Source of the DNA: an uncultured Ruegeria sp.
Lineage (GTDB): Bacteria; Pseudomonadota; Alphaproteobacteria; Rhodobacterales; Rhodobacteraceae
DNA length: 64,000 bases
Direction of reading: 5' to 3'
Assembly: GCF_947500045.1 (NCBI RefSeq)
Contig: NZ_CANMQQ010000014.1
Location: 62,001-126,000, forward strand
The notes beneath the pieces were generated by a model. That model had not been told where the DNA came from. It saw nothing but the letters and a program-made list of their open reading frames with translations, and made no database searches. Made by a program: the position numbers and the translations under genes. Below are positions 1 to 8,164 of this stretch, one piece after another. The number at the start of each line of letters is the position of its first letter. Within the stretch, counting starts at the first letter, position 1.

Positions 1-162
1 CTTCTTGACGAACTCACGCGCCACCGGCAGCGACACGTCGGCCTCAAGCAGGGCAACCCGCACCTCACGGAGTGCGGTTTTGACGTCTTCCTCGGACAGG
101 GCACCCTGTTTGGTCAGCCGGTCAAAGACGCCAGAGAGGCGTTCGGATAGATTTTCAAACAT
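1..162 (-). CDS. ffh: Signal recognition particle protein Ffh, N-terminal fragment (runs off the window)
   Basis: The first 54 codons of the SRP54-type GTPase that binds signal peptides and 4.5S RNA and brings ribosomes to the FtsY receptor. The frame opens MFENLSERLSGVF, followed by LREVRVALLEADVSLPVA, which is the N-domain helical bundle of Ffh. A strong AGGAGG lies about 8 nt before the ATG at 162 and fixes the start. The G and M domains lie beyond position 1. Only the N domain is seen, but this motif is very characteristic of Ffh and differs from FtsY. Confidence 0.9.
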   Translation of the reverse strand, partial: MFENLSERLSGVFDRLTKQGALSEEDVKTALREVRVALLEADVSLPVAREFVKK

Positions 163-229
163 GCCTTCGGCCTCCTATGCCGGTTGTCGGTTGGCGTGCC
201 CTAGATAGGATGCGCCGGTTAAATGCACA

Positions 230-246
230 AACGCCCCCACGGGCGT
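230..246 (-). terminator. Weak hairpin downstream of the 323-841 gene
   Basis: ACGCCC (231-236) pairs with GGGCGT (241-246) around a 4-nt loop. Read on the minus strand it is followed by GTTTG. The stem is only 6 bp and the T-run is poor, so this is at best a weak terminator for the membrane-protein gene ahead of ffh. The rest of 163-322 holds nothing else I can support. Confidence 0.3.
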
Positions 247-322
247 AACACGCTGGTGGGGGGCGATCCCTGAACGACTCAAGGGACCGGAAGATCAACG
301 CTTCCGGATGTTTGGGCGGGAT

Positions 323-841
323 TTAGGCCGATTGGCTGGAAGAGTCAACCTTGCGCGCAGGCAGCCAGTCATTGACTGCATCCACCAGCCGATGCGCGCC
401 GCGACCGCTGGAATAGGCCTCGACAATGGGGTGCCGTCCGGCGCTCATGCCTTCATCCAGTATCAGGACGGGTCGATAAAGGGTCGATGTGCCTTTGTCG
501 CTGCGCGATATTGTGCTTTCGGTTTCCGCATGGGACAGGTTTGAGAGCACATGCTCGACAGTATCATAACCAAAGACCGATTGCCTGCGGATCATGATAC
601 GATCTTGGCTTCGGTCCAAGATGACCTGAACACGGCGCACAAAGGCGCAGAATGCTCCGACGCCCATTCCGCCGCCGAATAATGCGAAGAAGAGGCCGAA
701 CAAGATGCCCTCACCGCCCTCGCTGGCCAAGAACAGGCCTGCGCCGACAAAGGCCAGAATGAAGAACACCAGCATAATGCCGATAAACCACGGCGTATCG
801 GACAGGATCAGCTGGTTCGGAGTATTGCGCGTGATTTTCAT
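323..841 (-). CDS. Two-helix membrane protein of unknown function
   Basis: 172 aa. Two hydrophobic segments (about residues 17-40 and 44-68) are followed by a soluble C-terminal half with a VQVILDRSQDRIMIRRQSVFG stretch, reminiscent of small membrane proteins carrying a PH-like beta domain that roseobacters encode next to housekeeping genes. The ATG at 841 is the only in-frame start before the first helix. It lies upstream of ffh on the same strand with a 160-nt gap, so co-transcription is uncertain. I do not recognise a named family. Confidence 0.7.
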   Translation of the reverse strand: MKITRNTPNQLILSDTPWFIGIMLVFFILAFVGAGLFLASEGGEGILFGLFFALFGGGMGVGAFCAFVRRVQVILDRSQDRIMIRRQSVFGYDTVEHVLSNLSHAETESTISRSDKGTSTLYRPVLILDEGMSAGRHPIVEAYSSGRGAHRLVDAVNDWLPARKVDSSSQSA

Positions 842-928
842 GGCGGCACGCTAGCATCGATTTTGGGGCCTGTCGTGGCTTGAATTTGCCCGCCGGTTGC
901 GCGATGAGCGCGTGCATAAGGGGGTACC

Positions 929-1459
929 ATGGACGCATCATCTGCCTTTCAGGATACATTGCCGCTCAGTTCCGATGCACTGCTGGCGCAGTTGGACGAC
1001 TGGGGGCTGACCTATCAGTTACACACCCATATCCCACTGCGTACGGTCGAGGATGCCAAAGGGGTCGAAGACCAGTTCATGGTGCCGGGCGAGAACGCCT
1101 TGCGGCTCAAGAACCTCTATTTGCGCGACAAGAAAAAGCGGAACTATCTGGTGACGCTGGAACAGAGCCGCGAGATTGACCTGAAGGCGCTGGGCGCGGC
1201 GTTGGGGATCGGCAGCCTGTCCTTCGGCTCTGCAGACCGCATGTTCCAGAATCTGGGCATTCGACCAGGCGCAGTCAGCCCGCTGGCGATGATCAACGGT
1301 GTGCAGAATGATGTGCGGTTCATCATGGACGCGGCGGCGCAACAAGCGGATGTCATCTATATGCACCCGCTGGTGAATGATCGGACCGTTGCGATGCCAC
1401 AAGAGGATCTGATGACGTTTTTTGACAAGATTGGTTGCGCGTTCGACTGGCTGCCCTGA
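929..1459 (+). CDS. YbaK/ProX-type aminoacyl-tRNA deacylase (prolyl-tRNA editing)
   Basis: 176 aa, the size of free-standing ProXp editing domains, which hydrolyse mischarged Ala-tRNA(Pro) or related products in the cytoplasm. Family features seen: LTYQLHTHIPLRTVEDA near the N-terminus, FMVPGENALRLKNLYLRDKKKRNYLVTLE in the middle (the K-N-L-x-L-x-D-x-K core) and the GAVSPLAMINGV loop. An AAGGGGG Shine-Dalgarno supports the ATG at 929. Its stop abuts the stop of the convergent racemase gene (TGATCA, 1457-1462). The exact tRNA substrate cannot be read from sequence. Confidence 0.88.
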   Translation: MDASSAFQDTLPLSSDALLAQLDDWGLTYQLHTHIPLRTVEDAKGVEDQFMVPGENALRLKNLYLRDKKKRNYLVTLEQSREIDLKALGAALGIGSLSFGSADRMFQNLGIRPGAVSPLAMINGVQNDVRFIMDAAAQQADVIYMHPLVNDRTVAMPQEDLMTFFDKIGCAFDWLP

Positions 1460-2200
1460 TCACCCCTCAAGCGCTTCGGTCAAAGCCGCAGCGACATGGG
1501 CGGCGGAGGGGTTGATGAACAGGTGACCATCCGCCTCGAACACCGGGTCGTCGAGATGGTCGGGAAAGGCCAGTGGCAGTTCAGTACAGGCAAGCAGGAT
1601 CGCCGTACCGGGGGTGGCATGGCGGTTGCAAAAGGCCAGCAGTCGGGCATGCGCAGTATCTGATGCGCCGCCGTAGAAGTCACTGTCGATCATCGCTTGC
1701 ATTTCGGCGATCTCGGGATCGGGTAGGCGCGCATTTGCCGTGATGCCGTCGGTGGCTAGTCGTTCGGCATAGTTGGTGGCCTGCATTGTGACCGTGGTGC
1801 CGAGAACCAGAGCGTTTGTCGCGCCTGACCGTGCGGTCACTTCGGCTGTGGCGTCAAATATGCTGAGGATGGGCATCGACACGCCTTGCCGGATGGCGTG
1901 AAGCCGCGCGTGGGGCGTATTAGAAGCGATGATCGCGAAATCACATTCGGCGTTTTGCAGGGTCAGCAGCGCATCGCGGAATACGGCGTCGAAGGCAGAC
2001 CAGCTGGCCTCATTTCCGGCCGTGCCGCGCAGGGCGCGGGTTTTGGCTTGCGTCACGGATTCGATGGTCATTGGCGGGATTGGAAGGGGTGAACCATGGC
2101 CACGTTCTGAATAATATTGCCCCGCGCCTTCGGCGATGGCGCGGTAGTAGTCGACGGTTGAAGCCCAGCCAACTCCGCCCAGTATTCCGATTTTCTTCAT
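1460..2200 (-). CDS. Aspartate/glutamate racemase family protein lacking the first catalytic Cys
   Basis: 246 aa from the ATG at 2200; an upstream GTG/TTG extension lacks conservation with the usual M-K-K-I-G-I-L-G-G opening. This family racemizes Asp/Glu through two cysteines on opposite sides of the substrate. The second site is intact (LLACTELPL, Cys205). At the first site the usual C-N-T-x-H reads S-N-T-P-H (Ser93). So it is a cofactor-independent racemase by fold, but it may be a dehydratase/isomerase variant or a binding protein. It is convergent with the ybaK-like gene without a gap. Confidence 0.82.
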   Translation of the reverse strand: MKKIGILGGVGWASTVDYYRAIAEGAGQYYSERGHGSPLPIPPMTIESVTQAKTRALRGTAGNEASWSAFDAVFRDALLTLQNAECDFAIIASNTPHARLHAIRQGVSMPILSIFDATAEVTARSGATNALVLGTTVTMQATNYAERLATDGITANARLPDPEIAEMQAMIDSDFYGGASDTAHARLLAFCNRHATPGTAILLACTELPLAFPDHLDDPVFEADGHLFINPSAAHVAAALTEALEG

Positions 2201-2266
2201 GGCAAACGTCCAGCCTGTCACATCTATGTGATATGCAGACTGGACGTTTCAGGGGGTGGCCGTCAA

Positions 2267-2848
2267 TCAGGCCGCCAGTTCCGTAACAGCTTTCTGCGCG
2301 TTGGACAGAGTAGCCTCAGGATCCAGGGCCATGCGATCAGCTGCGATGACCTCGACATCATGGATGCCGATGAAACCCAGAACATGGCGTGCATAGGTTG
2401 TGGCAAAGTCGATCTCGGACCCGACAGCCGTACCGCCCGATGCAACCGCGAGGATGGCGCGTTTGCCCTCTAGCAGACCCTTGGGGCCTTCTTCGGAATA
2501 AGCAAAAGTCAGGCCCACGCGGGCGACAAGGTCGATCCATGCTTTGAATGCAGCAGGGACCGAGAAATTGTAGATCGGCAGGCCGATGACGATGGTGTCG
2601 GCATTTTGCAACTCGGTGACCAGCTCATCCGACAGCGCCAACAGGTCTTGTTGTACCACGTCGCGTTGATCGGCGGGGGTGAAATTGGCGGCAATCCAGT
2701 TTTCGGTCAGCAGGGGCAGGGGGGTCGCAAGGTCACGGCGGATGATGCGTCCGGCGTTCAGATGGCGGACAACGCGATCGGACAGATCGCGGGTGGTTGA
2801 ACCGGTACGGCGGGCCGAGGCGTCGATATGCAGGATGGTTTTGGTCAT
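2267..2848 (-). CDS. azoR: FMN-dependent NADH:quinone oxidoreductase / azoreductase
   Basis: 193 aa starting MTKTILHIDASARRTGS, the usual AzoR N-terminus and phosphate-binding loop for FMN. GLPIYNFSVPAAFKAWIDLVARVG (about residues 84-107) is the AzoR flavin/substrate loop. Cytoplasmic two-electron reduction of quinones and azo compounds is known for the family. The longer frame to 2977 is rejected because it runs through the divergent promoter; the ATG at 2848 follows a usable GGACGCACTGAG region. It faces a divergent LysR gene and is probably its target. Confidence 0.9.
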   Translation of the reverse strand: MTKTILHIDASARRTGSTTRDLSDRVVRHLNAGRIIRRDLATPLPLLTENWIAANFTPADQRDVVQQDLLALSDELVTELQNADTIVIGLPIYNFSVPAAFKAWIDLVARVGLTFAYSEEGPKGLLEGKRAILAVASGGTAVGSEIDFATTYARHVLGFIGIHDVEVIAADRMALDPEATLSNAQKAVTELAA

Positions 2849-2898
2849 CTCAGTGCGTCCTTTAGTGTCGGAATTATCTTCTGTTGCCTCAATATGAG

Positions 2899-2957
2899 TG
2901 TTGCGAATGTGAACAAAACTCGGATATATCAACAGGTATTGTTGGAATTTGCACAAT
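2899..2957. promoter_or_regulatory. Candidate LysR operators in the azoR/lysR divergent region
   Basis: Two inverted repeats lie in the 121-bp gap. TGTT-N9-AACA (2899-2915) contains a T-N11-A core typical of LysR-type regulators. ATTGT-N10-ACAAT (2938-2957) ends 13 nt before the lysR ATG. The pairing is seen directly; assignment to this LysR protein is inference from its divergent position. Confidence 0.45.
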
Positions 2958-2969
2958 GGAACTGATGCA

Positions 2970-3848
2970 ATGGACAATTGGGATGAAGTGAGAACTGCGT
3001 ATCAAGTGGCGCGCATGGGAACGGTCAGCGGCGCGGCGGATGTGTTGGGTGTGCATCATGCCACCGTAATCCGCCATATCGACGCGATTGAGGCGCGGCT
3101 GGGCGTCAAGCTGTTTCAGCGCCATGCGCGCGGATATACACCAACCGAAGCGGGTGAGGACCTGCTGCGCGTTGCACAGGCGACCGAAGATCAGTTCAAC
3201 CAGCTGGTCGGTCGCATGAAAGGGCGCGGAGATGATGTCTCTGGCGAACTTGTGGTCACGTCGCTGGCCTCTCTGGCTCCGCTGATCGTGCCGACGCTGA
3301 CCGAGTTCCAGCAATCCCACCCGGAATTGATCGTGCGGTATCTGACCGGCGACCGCCTGTTCCGGCTGGAATATGGCGAGGCACATGTGGCCATCCGCGC
3401 CGGCGCCGCGCCGGATCAGCCCGACAACGTGGTTCAGCCCTTCATCCCGCAAGAGATCGGGTTGTTCGCCAGCAAAAGCTATATCGCGCGCCATGGTAAA
3501 CCTTCGGGTGTCGATGATTTCGCCAACCACCAGTTTGTCGGCAATGATGACGAAAACAGCCGCGCGCCGTTTTCCCGTTGGTTACGCGCCAATGCGCCGG
3601 AACGGGCGATCACCTTTCGCTGCACCAACAATTTCTGCATGCGCGAGGCGGTTCTGGCCGGGGCCGGTATCGGCTTCATGGCCCGGTGGGAGGCCGCGCG
3701 CGACCCTGATCTGGTTGAGGTGATGGAGCCTCTGCCCGAATGGTCGGGCAAGCTGTGGCTGGTCACCCATGTGGATCTGCATCGCACGACCAAGGTACAA
3801 GCGTTCCTGTCCTTCTTGAAAGATCAATCCAAAGGCTGGCTTCCGTGA
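2970..3848 (+). CDS. LysR-family transcriptional regulator
   Basis: 292 aa from the ATG at 2970; a TTG 21 nt upstream would add seven residues without support. The N-terminal winged helix reads VRTAYQVARMGTVSGAADVLGVHHATVIRHIDAIEARLGVKLFQR in sequence order across residues 5-50, followed by an effector-binding LysR substrate domain. It is divergent from azoR and overlaps the next gene by GTGA, so it may co-regulate both the quinone reductase and the exporter. Confidence 0.92.
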   Translation: MDNWDEVRTAYQVARMGTVSGAADVLGVHHATVIRHIDAIEARLGVKLFQRHARGYTPTEAGEDLLRVAQATEDQFNQLVGRMKGRGDDVSGELVVTSLASLAPLIVPTLTEFQQSHPELIVRYLTGDRLFRLEYGEAHVAIRAGAAPDQPDNVVQPFIPQEIGLFASKSYIARHGKPSGVDDFANHQFVGNDDENSRAPFSRWLRANAPERAITFRCTNNFCMREAVLAGAGIGFMARWEAARDPDLVEVMEPLPEWSGKLWLVTHVDLHRTTKVQAFLSFLKDQSKGWLP

Positions 3849-4756
3849 CCCCACAAGCGCGCGGCCATCTGGCCATGCTGATATTCTCGGCCTTGGTGGC
3901 GGGCAGTTTCTCACTGGGTTCGATGGTCGCGAACGAGATTGCACCTACGGCATTCAACGCGGCGCGTTTTGCGATTGCCGCTGTGTTGATCGGCGTCGCG
4001 GCGATTGCAACGACGGGTATATCGCGAGATGCGGCTCGGGCACCCTGGCGCTATTTGGTGCTGGGTGGGCTTTTTGGCACCTACTTCGTTTTGATGTTCT
4101 ACGGCTTGAAAACCGCGCCTCCGGTCAGTGCGGCCGCAGTTTTCACGCTGACCCCGGTCATGTCAGCGATTGCGGCGTGGGTGTTGTTGCGTCAGATCAC
4201 CACCGCCCGCATGGCGCTGGCCCTGACGGTTGGTGCGGTTGGTGCTCTCTGGGTGATCTTCCGGGCCGATTGGCAGGCCTTTCAGGCCTTCGAGATCGGG
4301 GTTGGAGAGATCATCTATTTCTGGGGCTGCGCCGCGCACGCCATTTACACACCGATGGTGCGGCGTCTGAACCGGGGGGAGCCTGCGGTCGTGTTCGCCT
4401 TTGGGACTCTGGTGGCCGGATGCCTGATCCTGACGTTCTGGGGCTGGTCCGATATCCGCGCAACCGATTGGGCGAACTTGCCAGGGATCGTTTGGGTGAC
4501 TTTGATCTATATCTCGCTGTTTGCAACTGCTGCCAGCTTTGTTCTGGTGCAATTCGCAGCGCTGTGCCTGCCTTCTGCCAAGGTCATGGCCTATACATAC
4601 CTGATCCCCAGTTGGGTGATCCTGTGGGAGATAGCATTGGGGCGCCCTGCGCCCACGGCACTGGTGCTGGTCGGTGCAGCGCTGACGGCTGTCGCCTTGC
4701 TGCTTCTTCTGAAAGGTGAAGACAGCCCGGCCAACACTGCCACGATATCCGATTGA
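3845..4756 (+). CDS. EamA/DMT-family transporter
   Basis: 303 aa with about ten hydrophobic segments in two EamA halves. The frame continues upstream inside lysR, but the natural start is the GTG at 3845, which overlaps the lysR stop as GTGA (translational coupling) and gives VTPQARGHLAML before the first helix. DMT transporters export amino acids, nucleotides or other metabolites; the substrate cannot be told. Coupling to the LysR gene suggests the pair is expressed together. Confidence 0.88.
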   Translation: MTPQARGHLAMLIFSALVAGSFSLGSMVANEIAPTAFNAARFAIAAVLIGVAAIATTGISRDAARAPWRYLVLGGLFGTYFVLMFYGLKTAPPVSAAAVFTLTPVMSAIAAWVLLRQITTARMALALTVGAVGALWVIFRADWQAFQAFEIGVGEIIYFWGCAAHAIYTPMVRRLNRGEPAVVFAFGTLVAGCLILTFWGWSDIRATDWANLPGIVWVTLIYISLFATAASFVLVQFAALCLPSAKVMAYTYLIPSWVILWEIALGRPAPTALVLVGAALTAVALLLLLKGEDSPANTATISD

Positions 4757-4820
4757 ACCTTGCCATCTGCGCCGGGTCTGGCACCTTGGCAGGTGTCACG
4801 TCAAAATGCGGAGATCTGCC

Positions 4821-5099
4821 ATGAAACTGCCTTTCCTTCTGCCTGCTCTGTTTGCCATATCTGCGTGTGCAACCGGTGGGGGCAGCGACTCGGCGCAGGC
4901 GGATCTGCAAGCCAGTTGCGAGGCTTTGGTTTCCGCCGAAACCGGTACCCAGCCAAGCGGCGTCAGCGCAATCTCGACCCAATCCGAACCAACCGGCACC
5001 GTCACTACGGTCTCGGTCGCGGGGGCTCAGGCGCCATGGCTTTGCCGTGCGGACGCAACAGGAGTTGTGACCGGTGTGGAGTATAGTCAGGAAGGTTAA
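4821..5099 (+). CDS. Small predicted lipoprotein
   Basis: 92 aa with a short signal peptide MKLPFLLPALFAISAC and a lipobox I-S-A-C, giving a mature lipid-anchored Cys. The remainder is a Ser/Thr/Gly-rich domain with two later cysteines (LQASCEAL and PWLCRAD) that could form a disulfide. The ATG at 4821 is preceded by GCGGAGAT. It follows the EamA gene by 64 nt. Function unknown. Confidence 0.72.
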   Translation: MKLPFLLPALFAISACATGGGSDSAQADLQASCEALVSAETGTQPSGVSAISTQSEPTGTVTTVSVAGAQAPWLCRADATGVVTGVEYSQEG

Positions 5100-5180
5100 C
5101 TGCTCAGCAGTCTCTTAGCGCTGTGTGACCTCAAAAGTGTTCAGGCATCCGGCTGCCCCTTGGTCACGGGCCCTTGACCC

Positions 5181-5513
5181 TCAAGCTTCATCCGACGGCA
5201 ATTCGATCGCCAGAAACCGTTCGAACGCATCAAGGTTTACCGGCTCGAACTGTCCAAAACCCTGCATCCAGACCGAAGCGGCGCGCAGCGCGTCGGGTTC
5301 CAGCTTGCACCATTTTACGCGCCCCCGCTTTTCCTGCGAGATCAATCCGGCTTTGGTGAGAATGACCAGATGCTTTGAGATTGCAGCCAATGACATCTCA
5401 AACGGCTCGGCTACATCGGTCACGGCCATATCATCCTCCAGCAGCATCGCAAGGATGGCGCGGCGGGTGGGATCAGCAAGGGCGGCAAAGACGGTATCGA
5501 GATCACGGGACAT
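5181..5513 (-). CDS. ArsR-family winged-helix regulator
   Basis: 110 aa. LDTVFAALADPTRRAILAML is the classical ArsR N-terminus, and MSLAAISKHLVILTKAGLI is the recognition helix region. No CxC metal site is visible, so it belongs to the SdpR-like, non-metal group. It is divergent from the EamA transporter at 5595 and may control it; the gap contains a perfect TGACGTCA palindrome (5558-5565). Confidence 0.9.
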   Translation of the reverse strand: MSRDLDTVFAALADPTRRAILAMLLEDDMAVTDVAEPFEMSLAAISKHLVILTKAGLISQEKRGRVKWCKLEPDALRAASVWMQGFGQFEPVNLDAFERFLAIELPSDEA

Positions 5514-5557
5514 GAGCCCTTCCTAAAGCGCAGGAACCGGTTTGACAATTTTTGCGA

Positions 5558-5565
5558 TGACGTCA
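5558..5565. promoter_or_regulatory. TGACGTCA palindrome in the arsR/eamA divergent gap
   Basis: A perfect 8-bp palindrome lies 30 nt before the eamA start and 45 nt before arsR, next to a TTGACA element (5542-5547). It could be an operator of the ArsR protein. It is short, so chance occurrence is possible. Confidence 0.3.
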
Positions 5566-5594
5566 CTGTGCCCCGGTAATTCTGGGGGACAGAG

Positions 5595-6506
5595 ATGTCA
5601 TTAAAATACTGGCTTGTGATCTGCATCCTTGGAATTGGTTGGGGCATGTCTTTCATGTTCAACGCCATTCTGCTGCGTGAACTGGGGCCGCTTTCCGTGT
5701 CGATGGGCCGTGTCGCCTTCGGTGCGCTGGGCTGCTGGGTCTATGTGATCGGTGCTCGCTTACCCGTGCGGCTGTCAGGTGCGCGGGCCATGGGACTGTT
5801 GGGCTTTGGTGCGCTCAGCTATGCCGCGCCGTTTGCATTCTACGCGCTCGGTCAACAACACATCGCTTCGGGCGTGGCCGGGATCGTCAATGCGACCACA
5901 CCGGCCTTTGCCGTCATCGTCTCACATTTCTGGCCAGGTAGTGAGCGCGCAACATTGCTCAAGTCTCTGGGGGTGGTCTGTGGCTTCATGGGTATTGTGA
6001 TGCTGTCCATGCCGGTCTTGCAGGCTGGTGCAACGTCCGAGTTTTGGGCGATCCTGCTGACCCTTTGCGCGCCGGTCTGTTATGCCTTTTCGGTCAACAT
6101 CGCGCGGGCATTCCGAGACATGCAACCCGTGGTTCTGACTGCACTTGCGCTGTCTGGCGCGACAATCGCTATCACCCCGCTGGCAATCTGGCAGGAAGGG
6201 GTGCCTCATGTGACCCGCACCGAGACATGGTTGTCGCTGATGATGATCGGGTTTGTACTGACCTCGGCGGCTTTTATCACCTTCTATTGGTTGTTGCCCA
6301 AGGTCGGGCCGACCAACATTTCGACCGTGACCTTGATCGCACCGGTTTCGGCGCTGGTGCTGGGCACCTGGGTGTTGCAAGAGGCGTTGTTGCCCGAACA
6401 TCTTCTGGGAATGGCGGCGATCTTTGTGGGGCTTTTGCTGATCGACGGTCGTCTGATCAGACGCCTGAGGCGGAGCGGGGCCGACAAAGATCAACCAAAA
6501 GGTTGA
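5595..6506 (+). CDS. EamA/DMT-family transporter
   Basis: 303 aa and ten predicted membrane helices. It opens with MSLKYWLVICILGIGWGMSF, and the second EamA repeat starts near residue 150. GGGGGACAGAG precedes the ATG. It is unrelated in detail to the DMT protein at 3845. It is divergent from the ArsR gene, which suggests regulated export of an unknown metabolite. Confidence 0.9.
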   Translation: MSLKYWLVICILGIGWGMSFMFNAILLRELGPLSVSMGRVAFGALGCWVYVIGARLPVRLSGARAMGLLGFGALSYAAPFAFYALGQQHIASGVAGIVNATTPAFAVIVSHFWPGSERATLLKSLGVVCGFMGIVMLSMPVLQAGATSEFWAILLTLCAPVCYAFSVNIARAFRDMQPVVLTALALSGATIAITPLAIWQEGVPHVTRTETWLSLMMIGFVLTSAAFITFYWLLPKVGPTNISTVTLIAPVSALVLGTWVLQEALLPEHLLGMAAIFVGLLLIDGRLIRRLRRSGADKDQPKG

Positions 6507-6573
6507 ATATGCGGATTCAGGCCAATTCGCCTGACTGGCCTATTTAACAACTCAGACCTGCGGTGCGCATCCA

Positions 6574-6594
6574 AGATTTTTAGTATAAAAATCT
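6574..6594. repeat. 21-bp palindromic repeat, copy 1
   Basis: AGATTTTT (6574-6581), 5-nt spacer AGTAT, then AAAAATCT (6587-6594): a perfect 8-bp inverted repeat preceded by CCA. The same arms and spacer length recur at 59617-59637, and a variant at 43199-43219. Here it lies between the EamA stop and the F0 operon promoter and may act as a terminator of the upstream gene. Confidence 0.7.
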
Positions 6595-6631
6595 GATGCT
6601 TATGGTGGTTTTGGTAAGGGCTTCAACAGCG

Positions 6632-6660
6632 TTGACTCTGCGCCCGTCGACCCTTAGCAC
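6632..6660 (+). promoter_or_regulatory. Candidate promoter of the F0 ATP synthase operon
   Basis: TTGACT at 6632-6637 is followed after 17 nt by TAGCAC at 6655-6660, about 30 nt before the atpI GTG. The -35 is good and the -10 only moderate, as is common in alphaproteobacterial housekeeping promoters. Confidence 0.4.
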
Positions 6661-6690
6661 CTATCCCAAGACTGAGCGAGGGAAACGCCC

Positions 6691-7023
6691 GTGACCGATG
6701 ATGACCAAAAGCAGCGTATGGCGCAGCTTGAGGCCAAGATCACGGCGGCGAAAAAGGCCACAGCGCCAAAACCCCGCGCAGATGCTGACGTGTCCGGAGG
6801 CGAGCTTGCCTGGAGGATGGTCATCGAAATGGTATCCGGTCTGGGGATCGGATTTGGCATCGGATACGGGCTGGACAGCCTGTTCGGGACAATCCCGATC
6901 TTTCTGGTGCTGTTCACATTGCTGGGCCTTGTCGCCGGGGTAAAAGTTATGCTCCGCAGCGCACAACAGGCTCAAGAGAAACAAACGGCGGCTCAGGCGG
7001 CCGAGAAGAACGAGAGGGACTGA
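6691..7023 (+). CDS. atpI: F0F1 ATP synthase assembly protein AtpI
   Basis: 110 aa. A charged, Ala/Lys-rich N-terminus, two membrane helices (about residues 45-90, with the [17 protein letters not shown] turn) and a basic tail with [11 protein letters not shown] are typical of alphaproteobacterial AtpI, which helps c-ring assembly and/or Mg supply. It starts with GTG at 6691 after GAGGG. It is first gene of the F0 operon, 2 nt before atpB. Confidence 0.9.
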   Translation: MTDDDQKQRMAQLEAKITAAKKATAPKPRADADVSGGELAWRMVIEMVSGLGIGFGIGYGLDSLFGTIPIFLVLFTLLGLVAGVKVMLRSAQQAQEKQTAAQAAEKNERD

Positions 7024-7025
7024 AC

Positions 7026-7805
7026 GTGGCAACCGAGACCACCACAGCACATGGCGGCGATCAGGCGGCAGAAGGCAGCAGCTTGGTATTCCACCCAATG
7101 GACCAGTTCATCGTCAAGCCGCTGTTCGGCGATGGCGCGGTGGGCATGTTCACTGTCACCAACGTGACCCTGTGGTTGTTCCTTGCGATTATTGCTGTCG
7201 TGCTGCTGCTGGTTCTGCCCACGTCCAAGCGCGCAATTGTTCCGACTCGCATGCAGTCAATTGCAGAGCTGACCTACGGTTTTGTCTACAAAATGCTGGA
7301 AGACATCTGCGGCAAGGAAGGCGTCAAGTTCTTCCCCTATGTCATGACCCTGTTCATGTTCATCGTCTGCGCGAACTTCCTGGGTCTGATCCCGACGTCG
7401 TTTACAACCACGTCGCATTTTGCGGTCACCATCCCGCTGGCGCTGGCCGTGTTCCTGACCGTGACCATTCTGGGTTTCGTCAAGAACGGTGCTGCCTTCC
7501 TGGGCTTGTTCTGGGTTTCCAGTGCACCGCTGGCGCTGCGCCCGATCCTGGCGATCATCGAGCTGATCTCGTACTTCGTACGCCCCGTCAGCCACTCCAT
7601 TCGTCTTGCCGGTAACGTCATGGCAGGCCACGCGGTTATCAAGGTGTTCGCAGGCTTTGCCGCGGTCGCCGTGATCTCGCCCGTGTCCGTTCTGGCGATC
7701 ACCGCAATGTACGGCCTCGAGGTCCTGGTGGCCTTCATCCAGGCCTACGTATTCACCATTCTGACCTGTGTTTATCTGAAAGATGCGCTGCATCCGTCGC
7801 ACTAA
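7026..7805 (+). CDS. atpB: ATP synthase F0 subunit a
   Basis: 259 aa membrane subunit forming the proton half-channels next to the c-ring. The family hallmark [12 protein letters not shown] in helix 5 carries the essential Arg, and the last helices ([22 protein letters not shown]) contain the conserved Gln/Glu region. GTG start 2 nt after atpI. Length and helix count match alphaproteobacterial subunit a. Confidence 0.97.
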   Translation: MATETTTAHGGDQAAEGSSLVFHPMDQFIVKPLFGDGAVGMFTVTNVTLWLFLAIIAVVLLLVLPTSKRAIVPTRMQSIAELTYGFVYKMLEDICGKEGVKFFPYVMTLFMFIVCANFLGLIPTSFTTTSHFAVTIPLALAVFLTVTILGFVKNGAAFLGLFWVSSAPLALRPILAIIELISYFVRPVSHSIRLAGNVMAGHAVIKVFAGFAAVAVISPVSVLAITAMYGLEVLVAFIQAYVFTILTCVYLKDALHPSH

Positions 7806-7853
7806 GGTCCGATAACCCAACATCGAAACTTCCAATTCGTAAGGAGAAACATC

Positions 7854-8078
7854 ATGGAAGGCGATCTCGCACACATCGGCGCAGGCCTGGCAGCAATCGG
7901 TTCCGGCGCAGCCGCAATCGGGGTGGGCAACGTAGCAGGCAACTTCCTGGCCGGCGCCCTGCGCAACCCTTCGGCGGCTGCTTCGCAGACCGCAACCCTG
8001 TTCATCGGTATCGCGTTCGCAGAAGCGCTGGGGATCTTCGCATTCCTGGTTTCGCTGCTGCTGATGTTCGCCGTCTAA
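7854..8078 (+). CDS. atpE: ATP synthase F0 subunit c
   Basis: 74 aa, two helices joined by the polar loop ALRNPSA. The proton-carrying carboxylate is Glu57 in [11 protein letters not shown]. The glycine-rich first helix ([17 protein letters not shown]) packs the ring. A strong AAGGAG lies 7 nt before the ATG, and a hairpin follows the stop; both fit the need for about ten or more copies of c per complex. Confidence 0.97.
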   Translation: MEGDLAHIGAGLAAIGSGAAAIGVGNVAGNFLAGALRNPSAAASQTATLFIGIAFAEALGIFAFLVSLLLMFAV

Positions 8079-8102
8079 TCTGCGGAACCTGATCCTTACG
8101 CG

Positions 8103-8133
8103 CAGGTGGGTCCAAGCCATAGCGGCCCACCTG
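8103..8133 (+). other. Hairpin between atpE and atpF'
   Basis: CAGGTGGG (8103-8110) pairs perfectly with CCCACCTG (8126-8133) around a 15-nt loop. No T-run follows, so it is not a normal terminator. In an operon where subunit c must be made in excess, such a structure can protect the atpE 3' end or allow partial read-through. Structure seen, role inferred. Confidence 0.5.
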
Positions 8134-8164
8134 TTGTAAAGACAACGTTCCGACGGAGGACATC

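Noticed and set aside
7257..8120. Long minus-strand frame (287 aa) across atpB and atpE
   Set aside because: It is antisense to highly conserved ATP synthase genes, has biased composition (Gln/Arg/Asp) and no family features.
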